A stretch of 64,000 bases of DNA from Labia minor (lineage: Eukaryota; Arthropoda; Insecta; Dermaptera; Spongiphoridae). Location: assembly GCA_963082975.1 (NCBI GenBank), contig OY720345.1, positions 17,944,491 to 18,008,490 of the forward strand, written 5' to 3'. Position 1 is the first letter of the stretch. Each line of letters opens with the position of its first letter. A program made the translations under genes and the position numbers. This document shows positions 42,301 through 54,300 of the stretch, in pieces. Under the pieces are notes generated by a model. It was given only the letters and a program-made list of their open reading frames with translations. It ran no database searches and was not told the origin of the DNA.

Positions 42301-45300
42301 AGATGTAAATTAAAAAAATAATTAATTAAATAATTTTCCTATATTTAACCGAACCGAAAAAACCGAAAATTAGTGAATAAATGAATAATTAGAAGGCAGG
42401 GTAGCCGAGAGCGTAGGATAACAACTTTCCACGCAAGAAGTCGGAGTTCGATTCCAACTAAGAACAAAAATTTTCAATTTAATTTAACATCAGCTGCCTC
42501 CGGCAAGCCCCACCATGGATGTCACCTTGTTGTGTTGGGGGGCTTCGACTTAACTAAGAACATCCACGTCTCGGAGATGAGACTAGCAATCTACTCAAGA
42601 GACGCAAATCACAATTGCTCAAAGAACCACACACAGCCTCGAAAATTGGAATGATTAACACATTGACGACACGGCAGAGAACCTATTACGGCAAATGGGT
42701 TAAGATTCGCCGTAAAAATGGAACGAACACGTAGGAAGAGCCAACGCGGAAGGGCTCTTGAGAATATAGCCCGGGATGGAAGGCCAGCAACACAAGAGAC
42801 CAAGCCACCGAAAAAATGGGCTGACTGCTGGGCGTACTCTTCCCAAAAAAGACCTGAGGATAGTGAAGAAGAACAGGCCTTAGGCCTATAATAGAAGAAG
42901 AAGATGAATAATTAGTGACTTAGTCAATAAAACATTACATTTCGACGTTCATAACCATTTAATCTGAGAAACTTAAAAAATATTTATTTATCTGGTAAAC
43001 TAGAAAGAGACTGAGAAATATTACATAAGGAAAGTTTCTTTGGAATTAAAAAAGGAACCCAATGGTAGTTTTATCCAATCCATGACATGTCAACTAATCT
43101 GAACAACAAACTGTTTAAATCAATTATTACCAGAAAAGGAACAAATCCTATTATCCAGTTTATTCAACTGAACCCAAATATTCAGCAGTTTTTTTACATT
43201 TATTATATATATATATTATGCTTTATAGATAAGCATTCCGTTTCTATATTCATTGAGGTAATCTAACCAGGGGAATCCATGCAGAACTCAAAAGGACTCA
43301 AACGACTCTAAGAATAGATTCAGATCATTCACAATATTTGGAATGCTCAGCCTTAACTATGCTTTCTTTAAATAAAATATCAACACTTCTTAATTTACTA
43401 AAAGTTTAGGATGAATAGTAAAAAATATGACTCCCTAACTAATCTAATAAATAATATCTCTCATACCAAACACAAATATATATATATAAAAAAAAAACAT
43501 TTTTCAAAAAATACGGTCTTTCATCACAAACACTCTTTGAATAAAAATCACTAAACAACATTAGAAAAATATATATAAAAAACACCAATTATATATATAT
43601 ATACGAAATATACACATTTTTTTTTCCTTTTACATTTAATATTATAATATATGTATAATAAATAATATGAAATAAAAATATTACAAATTTTTTTTTGAAA
43701 TTTTAGAATTAGATAGAAAAATTAAAAAATTAAATTGATAAATCATTTAGGATTAATATATATTATTATTAAAAATTAATAAAAAATAAAAAAAATAATA
43801 AAAATAAAATAATGGAAATTTTTGTTTAAATAAAATCTAAGGTCACAAATTGAAATCGGAATCAGATATAGATAATAACTATTTAATTTATTTCATATCA
43901 AAAAATGATTTTCATCAATTTCCTTTCATATTCCGTTCCGTTTTTTTTTTATTTTTAATTAATATACTTATGTATTTGTGTTCAATTAAGTTTTTTAATT
44001 CATTTTTACTTAAAGTACATATTATAAAATTAGTTTTATTTCAAAATTTTCAATGAACAAAGTCAAAGAGAAAATGAAAGATGAAAAAATAAATATTTTT
44101 TTTAGTGATTTTTATTCATAAAAATACTAATTAATTTGCCTTTTGTTTATTTATCTTTATGTTACATTAATTAATAAATAAATTGTAATAATTAGTGAAA
44201 ATTTTTGTTAGATGAGTTAGATCAAAATAAATTCTATTGTTTTGGGGTAGCTCTTGATTTCTTTGACATTTTACATGAAACAAAACAAACCAAAAAAAAA
44301 AAAAAAACAATATTTTTTTTATTTTTAATTTATTTTATATAAATCAGGATTATATTTATTTTTTATAGAAAAAAAATAAGATATTTATATAAAATTCCTA
44401 TGTTAAATTTTTTTAAATTAATTAAAAATTAACAAATTTTCAATGCTTATTATATCGTTGTTCATGTTATTTAGTCAAATAAAAAAAGAGATCTACAACA
44501 ATTTATCAAGCAAAATGTGGCGTAGCGTGCTAAAATATTTTTTTTTATCATTTATTCCCATTTTTAAGCGTATAAGAATATTTTTCATATTTATATTCGG
44601 ACCTTTTATTGAAATAAATAATGAATTAAAAAATAAATAATATTATACTATTTATAAAACCACATAGGCTTAATTTCTGTAAAATATGAATTTGTTATAT
44701 ATTGATCATTAATTTATTGTATTTATTAAAATATCTATTTATTTATGTTTTAAATTGTCTATTTCAAGTGATTTTTGGAAACAAACAAATTAATTAAATC
44801 AATTAAAATTTTAGATTAAATTGTTAAGAAAAAATATTTAATTTTAATAATAATAATAATAATATAATATAATAATAATCATCATGGATAATAGTAAGAG
44901 GTGGTGAATAAACTAAAAACATATAAATGCCCCCTACTCAATTTCTAAAGAAAATTTTATATGTATTTTTATTTTTTAACATTTTCTTAGCCATTCCTAA
45001 AGAAAAAGAATTTTCGTGAAAAAATCTTTTTGAAACTTGATTCCCGATTTCTTCATTTCTTATTTATATTTTTTTATATTAAAGTTTAAATTCCTCTCCA
45101 TTTCTTGTAATAAAGGGGCTTTCTAAAGCACACTAAATATTATATTTATATCGAAGGGATCAAAGATAAATTTAGATAAATATGATTATAATAACCCTCT
45201 ACCCTAACACAGACATACTTATATCTCGTAGTCATTCTGCGTTTTCTTGAAATTATAACAAAGAATATGATCCACATTTTTAACTAACTTAGTGATGTTA

Positions 45301-48300
45301 AAGAACTTGAAAGTTTTTTTTCAAATATATAAATAATATAAAAATGTCTGACCACTTCTATCCATTTGTATTCTATTTTAATTTCCTCATATTATCATAT
45401 TCTTGGCCTATTCGCATATATTCTTATTCAAATATATAACAAACAGGTGGGCTGAAAAGTTCGTACGCTAGCATAGAAATTTTTTTTTTTATATAATTGT
45501 TTTCATTATTAAATATAGTTCCCTAGGAGGGGGATACAGCGATTATAGTGGTTATATAATTTTTCGATACCATTTTTATAATTTGATTTGTCTTTAGCCT
45601 CAGTTTCGGTGATCACCTCTTCATTGGAGCATTTCCGCCCTTTTAAGGTCTGAGAACAAAAATAAAAGTCGCTGGTGGCCAGATCTGGAGAATACGGTGG
45701 ATGCAATTCAAAAAATTCTTGTAATTTTGTCATCGTTTTCATTGATTTGTGACACGGTGCATTGTCTTGGTGAAACAAAAGTTCTTTCATAAAAAATTAT
45801 AACTCCGATACCAATTGTGCAACAGCTGTCAAAATTATACACGCGACTTTTGAAGGTTAGGGCTAACTAAAAAATATGGATTTGATACTAGTGGCGCCAT
45901 GTATGTGTCAGCCTACGAACTTTAGAGCCCACCAGTTTCTCCAAAACCAATTGTTTTTCTCGTCTTTGAGTTGAATGTCTCAATCGTAGCCTTCTTTTAA
46001 ACAATAATTTTATATTCTTAACGTTAAATTATAAATATAAATTTTATTTTTTTAATATCAACTAACTTTTGGGAAAATTAAATATATTTTTAAAACTTTA
46101 ACGCAACGCCACTTGCTAATCAATTATTTTGTTTTTGCAAATAAATATAAAATTAATATTTATGCTCTTTGTTAGAAACAGATTTAGAATTTGATTTCAA
46201 TTTTTTAATTTTTAAAATTTTAGAAAATAAGAATATATAATCTATTATTTTTTTATTAAAATTGTTATTAAATACTTATTTATCTACTTTGAAAAATTCC
46301 TTTGATTATTTTATTTATTCCATTTATTTTGTAAATTTATTTATTTTGTTTTCTAGAATATGCATCCCGGCAAATACAAATACACTTGTTGAAATAGGAA
46401 AAAAGGAAGAATTATGTATTAAATAAATATAAAATACATTTAAAACAAAAAAAAAAAAAAAGAAGATATGGAAAGATAATTTTGGTTTTTTTTCAGAGAA
46501 TTTAGGATTCTTTTGAAATTTTTTTTTTTTATTTCAAAAATAAAGAAAAAAAACCAAACACTTAAAAGTAATAATAATAATGCACAAAACACAATTTCCA
46601 CACACGCTTTTTATACCCTCCTTTAAAATCACAAAATAAAGTTTAAAAAAAAAATCAAAACTTAATGATTTCTTGAGAGGATCCGCGCGAGAGTTTCAAA
46701 ATCTCGAAAAATATTGCAAGGTAAAATAATAAATTAAAAATAAATTTTTTTTTTAATTTTTTTTTTATGTCTCTTCTATTTTAATGGATGAATTCAAATG
46801 TAACATTGCGAGACTAAATTTGATGCAAAATATTGATTATTCTATGAATTGTTGGTTTGTTGGCTTTTTTGGATTTTCTTTTTTTGATGATTTCGATTTT
46901 TTCTTATTTTGTTTATTTGTTTTGTTTTGTTTGACTCGTTTGTTGTTTGGCTTTTTTTATTAAATCTCTCTCTCTCTCTAATTCTATTTCTATATTTTTC
47001 TTTCTATCTATCTCTTTTTCTGTCTCTCTATATATTTCAAAATGTGGCCTTAACTTAAAATATTATTTTAATAAAAATTATATTACAATATATACATGCA
47101 TATTAATCAATTGTTTTAATGAATGAATTCTCTTTTTTTTGATCAGAAAAGTTAAAAAAGGGGAGAATTACCAACATTAAAAATTATTCTTTTTTTTAAG
47201 CTCATCACAAAAATAAATAAAATAAATCACCCACTTACATCAAAATTTAATTAATAAAATGAATTGCTTAATTGTTTATCAACATAAATGGGTTGTTTCC
47301 CAAAGACTATTGATCTATCAATATTTATCATTTAATCTATGACCATTTTTATATTGTATTTATGGTATATACGAGGTTTGTTCAAAAGAAAAGCTGAATT
47401 TTGAATTATTTCAAAAAGTATTTATTTATTCATCAATATTAATTTTGTCCCCTTCAAAGTAATTCCCCTCAGGTATAATACACTTATGCCAGCGCTTCTT
47501 CCAATCATCGAAGCGCTTCTGAAATGCTTTTATCAGTCATCCATTCCGACTTTATCTCATCAATTGTGGCAAAACGCTTTCCTTTCATTGGCCTTTTCAG
47601 TTTTGGGAGTAGGAAAAAGTCGCAGGGAGACTAATCTGGTGAATACGGTGGTTGAGGCATGATTTTGGCCAAAAAATCACGAATGGTGCATTATCGTTGT
47701 TCGGAATCCATGATTCTTTTTTCCACAAGGAAGACTCGCCGAATGCTACAGTCAATATTTCAAGTGCGTTGGAGCACTTTATTCCATTTTTAACGCAAAA
47801 TTTATACAATTGCTAAACCATTTTTTTTTAAGTAAAAAATCGAAGAACACACAAAAACGTGACTAACTTTTTCAGTTGACAAAAACAAACTACTAATCCA
47901 AAACGGCTGATGATTTCAACATAAAAAAATAAAATAAAATAAAATAAACAGCCCGAGAAAATTCAAAATTCACCTTTTCTTTTGTGTGAACAGACCTAGT
48001 AGAATATACATATAAACCTAACCTGAAATAATTTTTTTAATATATTGAATATTATTTTATTTACTAAAAAAACAACATTAAAATTCGTTTATTTCATGAA
48101 TTAATATAATATTAAAAAAAATTGTTAATTTTTGAAGCCCATTGTTTTAATATTTATAAGATACTATATATATTCATATTAAAATTCGAAATATATTCGA
48201 TTTTTAAATTAAAATTATTTATATATTAATATATTTTAAAAAAGAACTAATTTTTGGGTTCATAAATTTGGAAAATAAGGAATAACATTAATTATCTGAT

Positions 48301-51300
48301 TATTTGCTATAAAATGTATCATTAAGTAAAGCTGTTCATTAAGGTAAGTGAACCACTTGGTTTCTTTTCTCATCTTTATCATCTAAAACCAATGGAGCTT
48401 CTCAGCCCTGTGTTATTCTAGATTTAATATCTCTCTCTCTCTCTCTATCTATCTATCTCTCTCTTTCTCTCTGTGTCTCTCTTTCTATCTGTATCTGCCT
48501 CTGGTATTTCTCCCCTCTCTTTTAAACCATTTTATAAATGAAAAATGAAAAATTAAGATAGAATTAACCTTGTGTGTAAAGAACCCATATTAAAATAACT
48601 GAACACAATTGAAAATTTGTTGTAAATGTAAATTCATTAAAACAATAATCTGCTTATGTATTATGAGTATTGGATATTTTGTTTTTTTCTATCATTGCAT
48701 AGCATGATCAGTAATGAGTTGAACTTTCTAGAAATTCAACCTGATGTGTTTTTCCGCCTTTCCTTCAATATATATATTTATATACATATATTGAAATAAA
48801 TTGCTTTTTTTGTCTATTAAGCTATTCTATATTTGTAACTTATATATATATATATAATCTCTAACTCTCTATCTCTCTCTTGCTCTCTCTCTCTATATAT
48901 ATATTTATCTATCTAAAGAATTGATTTTAACTTTTTTAAATGTTATATCATTACTCCTCTTTATTCGTTTAATTAAAAAAAATCCATTTAAAAAATTAGC
49001 CAATAAAAATTTCAAATACTTTTATCAAAACTTATACTAGCCGTTCCCGGCATCATATGCTGCCGGCGATATAAAACTCTTTTTAGAACATAAAATTATT
49101 AACTTTATTCAAATCGTCGTAATATTTTTTTATTTTTTTCAATATTTAATAATAACAAAACAAAATTAAAAAAAAAAATGAAGTTAGTTACAAATTAATA
49201 ATTTTGACAATTTGTAACTAACTTCATAATGTTACAGACATCACATACATACGACGGAAATTATATATATTGATTATCTCTTAAAAATATTCAAAATTTT
49301 TTCTTGAAATAAAATTAACTAATATTTGGTATCATTTTTCCCATAGGAATTATTAATAGTATTTTTTTCTTATTACAAATAAATAAATAAATAATTTTCT
49401 GATTAAAAGCAACTAAGTCTATATACAATTCTATAGAATTCATTTTTTTTTTAATTTTTCCATGTTCAGGTCTCAAAAATGATTCAAAGATGGAGATTGG
49501 AATTGTCAACCAGTTTCACATCAATAAAAAAGAAACAAATCTTATATTTTTATTGGCTATAACTAATATTTTCTTTTAATTCATATTTTATAATTTACAA
49601 TCATGATTTGTTATTTTTCTCCCTGTAGATGACACCTATTTGCCGAAACATCCTGTAACCAGTGGGTTTCCACTCTACGCTGATCTGGATGATATAGCAG
49701 AAGAAGAGGATGAAAATGATCCAGGAGCTGAACCTCCGGGTAAGAAGATTGTGCAAACCATTTCATTTCTTCACATATTTCAAAAAATATTCATTGAAAT
49801 TTCAAAATAATTTTTTTTTTATTGGTTTATTTTTATCTATATTAAAATGGTCCTTTTTATTAGTATACAAAATGACTATCTTACTCAGTTAATGATAATT
49901 AGTGATTTAAATAAAAGAGAAAAAACATTGGAATTTCCAAATTGTAAAGTGGTACTAGATGGAGGTCCTATAATTCATTCTAAGTTATACCATATAATCT
50001 CTTCCAATATTTGATGATTTGACCAGTAAATTTTATCTAAATTATTTTGCAAACTATTCTTCTTCTTCTTAAGGTGCCGTCTCCCTTCCGAATGTATAGA
50101 ACCAGGAACTGACAGTTCCTGGAACCGGAGGCAGCTGATGTTAAATTGAATTTTATTAGAAAAATTTGTTCTTAGTTGGAATCGAACGCCGACTTCTTGT
50201 GTAGAAAATTGCTAAGCTACACTCTCGGCTAGCTGCCTCCCTTGCAAACTATATTTAATATTAAATAAAAATTATGCTTAAATATGTAAAGTTTTATAAG
50301 AATATTTAATTTAATAATAAACAAAATATATAAATATAGCTCCTTTTAAAATGCGTGGGTTAGCAGACATTTTCGACCAATAATGATAATAATTAATTTT
50401 TTACAATGATTTATAAATAAATTATATTTATTAACTAAAATAAATGTATTATTTATAAATAATTTCACGTTTTTATTTTAAATGAAAGCAAATTTTGAAG
50501 AAAAAAAATTATTATATTTATACTAATTTTAACATTTCAAAAAAAAACGTAGAAAAAATTCAATGAATATTTCATATTAAATCTCTTATTCATTCGCCCT
50601 ATTCATTATACACTCTGTTTGGAACGTTTTATTTTTGTTTCTTTATTTTGTGTATGCCAATTGACTTCAAATATTTTTCTACCATATCCAATTACACTAG
50701 TATTTAATGAAGAAGATGAAAAAAAGAATATGAGACGTGTGAATGTGTTTCTTATTATTATTGGTTATGAATTAATTTTTTGTTCTTTTTATGTTTCTCA
50801 CCTTATTTTTAGATATTCACTTAAATTATTAAATCATTCGTAATACAATAGGAATGATTTAGTACACCTACTTTTTTGTTAATTTTACTCACCAATTTTT
50901 AAATATTAAATTTATAAAACAAAAGAAGAAAAAAACCAAAACAATATCCTTCTTCCTTATAAATAAAATACAATTTTTTTAACTTTTCTTTATAAATAAA
51001 CATTAGTACATAAATAAAGAAAAAATATTTTTCAATTATTTTGGCACCTATGTATCTTAGCTTATTAGATACAATTTCACCTAGTAACAATATTTTAGTA
51101 GAGAGATTTATCTTGAAATTTTTAGTTAAAATAAAAATTATGTATTTATGTTTGGTAACTATTATACTGATACATAATAACAACACTTTTCTCAAACATT
51201 CATTGTAACATAAGTACTTAAACTTTAAGTCATTTTATGATGATTCGAGAAGAATGATTAATAAAATATTCTAGTATATTAATAATACCAATGAATTATG

Positions 51301-54300
51301 ATTAAAAAAAAAAAAATATCTAATTATTTTTTTAATTATCATATATCCAAACCGAACTAAAAAAACCGAAAATTAGTGTAGCCCTTTGCTGGATAAATGA
51401 ATAAAACATGGTAGATAAATAGAATGTCAATGGATTTATATGCAAATTTTAATAATTTTTATCTCGTAAACTAGAAGAGACTGAGAAATATTGCATAAGG
51501 AAAGTCCATTTGGAATTAAAAAAGGAATCCACTGGCAAAGTTTCATCCAAATCAATTAACACTTACTTAAATTAATTTAAAAGTTTTTCACCAACCCTAT
51601 ATAAATTACAATTTTACAGCGTAAACAACTTCGAATATGTATTATTTATAAATTCTTATTAAAATTCAAAATAATAACTAATAACTTGTTTTTCCTTTTT
51701 TTTATAATTTGGAAACAATTTTTTTTTTTACTATATTATAAAATTATACACAATATTTTTTTAAACAGTTTATTTCTACAGTTAAATTACAATCGTAGGG
51801 TTTATAATAATAATTAACTCTAAAATTGCTATGAATTAAAACAAATTTATTTTGAGAGTGTTTATAAATCTCTAAATGGAGCAATTTTGTTCAACAAGAG
51901 AATTCCAAATGAAGTTACTAATAATTATTTATTAAACTTGTTTTTACAACTAATAAATCAACTAAAAAATCAATTAAAACAATTTGCCATTTGACATGCA
52001 AGCTTTTACCCCCTCCTACCTTTAACACGGTAGGGGGACCGGTATCCCACAGATTGAAAAAAAAAACAAGAGAAATTAATCTGATATGAAAATACAATAA
52101 ATATATACTACAACTACAATATATTTGAAATAATATAATCAAAAAATAATGGCAGAAACATGTAATTATTTTATCTTTTTCTAAAGAGTATCTAATATTC
52201 TTTTATTAAATAATTGTTGTCATTGTAAATATTTAGCGCCATTATTTAAATTTCGCATATAAATATTTAAATTAATAATGGAAATTTAATTTAATAAACA
52301 TATTTTTATTTTTTCATTATTACGAATATATATTATTAAATAACAAATTTGTTTTAATTTAAGTATAAGTACTTAATAAAATAGTATTATAATATATACG
52401 TATTTGAATATCACATCACTTGCTTAAAGCTTCAATTTGCGATTTATTGTATTATATAAAAGCAACACTTTAAGCTTCGTTTTACTTAAATATACCACCC
52501 GAGTATATATTGTGATCATTAAACATAAAGTTTTTAGAAAATCTATTTTTTTTTTTTTAAAAAAATGCTGGAATTCCAACTCTACTCTACTAAATTTTTC
52601 CTTATTACATCGAAAATATAATCCATGAAATCCATCCATCAAATCCCAATCAATTTTTCCTAACAAATTTTTTTAAGTAAAATAAATAAATAAATAAAAT
52701 AAGGTTTAATTATAAGATATCATGGTTTACTAAATAATACATAAGTATCAAAAAAAAAAATTAAAAATATTTATTTATTATAAATTTTCATCCAATATTA
52801 TCTTAATAAAAAAATAGAACTCATATTCTTTTTTTAAATTGCAAATCTTAACTGCAAAAATTTTTAATTAATTATATCAGTCAACTTATTTATATTTTCA
52901 TACTCTTTCAAATACACTCTTCTCTCTCTCTCTCTTTCTTTTACACACTTTCACTCTCTTTTTCTCTCTCTATTTCTTTCTCTCTCTTTCTTTCTATCTA
53001 TATTGTATGTATATATACCTAAATCTCTCCATTTTTATCACTTTATATACATTATTTTGTAAAATTTTCTATTTCTATCAAAAAGTTAAAATATAAAATG
53101 AAAAGTCTATTTTATTATTATTATTATTATTTAATTTATTTTTTATTTTTTTAAATAAATGTATCAGCTGAATTTACAAATTTAATATATTTATATATAC
53201 AAAAATATATAATATTTTTTTTCATTTATTCCATTTTAAAAAACTTTTTATTCCTGTTTAGACTGATCATTAAGACACATTTTGCAAAAGTAAATGTAAG
53301 ATTTTTATAGAAGTATTTATTATAAAATTATTTGTCTAATATAGTTAGATAATTGTAGGTATAATATAGGTATTTTTTTACCATATATATATATATATTA
53401 GTTTTTATTTATTTAATATGATTTAAAGGTATATACAGGAATACCCTTTTATAACTACAAATATATATATATAACCTTTTCTGGTTAATTAATAATCGGA
53501 ATTTTTCCTAGGCTCCCTCAATACATCCGATTTTTATATAAATTTTTACTCTCTTAAAAAATTAGAAAACTTTTCTTCCGTCCATCGGAAATGTTTTTAT
53601 TTAGAACCATATTGAAAAAAATGAAAAATAATCGAAAATGTTCAAAAGTTTGCCCACAAATCATCTTACCTTTTTTTTAGAACCAAAAATTTCAAGTATT
53701 AGAAAAGTTAAAATTTAAAATTTTTAAACATTCTTTCCTCTACTCTCGTGTTTTCCAACTAGGAGTCCACGCCCCACAATGGGCAATTTGATTGTAAAGG
53801 GGGGCAATTCGAATTCATTATATATTTTGAAAATTTTCTTACTGTGTTTCATTAACAATTTCCTAGTTATTTCTACCTAAAACTTATCATTTAAGTTTCT
53901 TAATTTAACAATTCAATTTTTTAATATTAAAAATTATGAATATATATTATCTAGGGGGGGGGAGGCATAAGAATTTTAGAAGGGCTTAGGTGGGTCATGG
54001 CATAAAAAAAGGTTGGGAAACACTGCTTTACTATATTAGTATTCATGAATTATTATTTGATTATAATATCTATCTATCTCTGTGACTCTACGGAACTCGA
54101 AAGTTCTTGGCCGCAGCAACCACACCCCTCCAAGTATTCCTATTTTGAGCCAAACCTTCCAGTCCCTATCCTTTCCCATCTCTCTCACATCCTTTCCCAC
54201 ATTATCCACCCACCGTGTCCTTGGTCTTCCAAGAGGACGTTTCTCACTCGGTCTCCCTACCAATATATTTTTTGCCATTCTATCTTCTCCCATTCTAGCC

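Noticed and set aside
42395-42465. A genuine tRNA gene
   Set aside because: A and B boxes are present but the acceptor stem does not close and the sequence runs into a SINE body with target duplications.
42609-42803. 64-codon minus-strand frame
   Set aside because: Lies wholly inside the tRNA-derived SINE body; no family resemblance.
45180-49500. CRISPR-like or tandem arrays among repeated words
   Set aside because: Repeats are microsatellites and dispersed transposon relics with no regular spacer pattern; the genome is eukaryotic.
50619-51195. Small Phe/Ile/Lys-rich frames on both strands
   Set aside because: Typical chance frames of A+T-rich DNA without splice context or domains.
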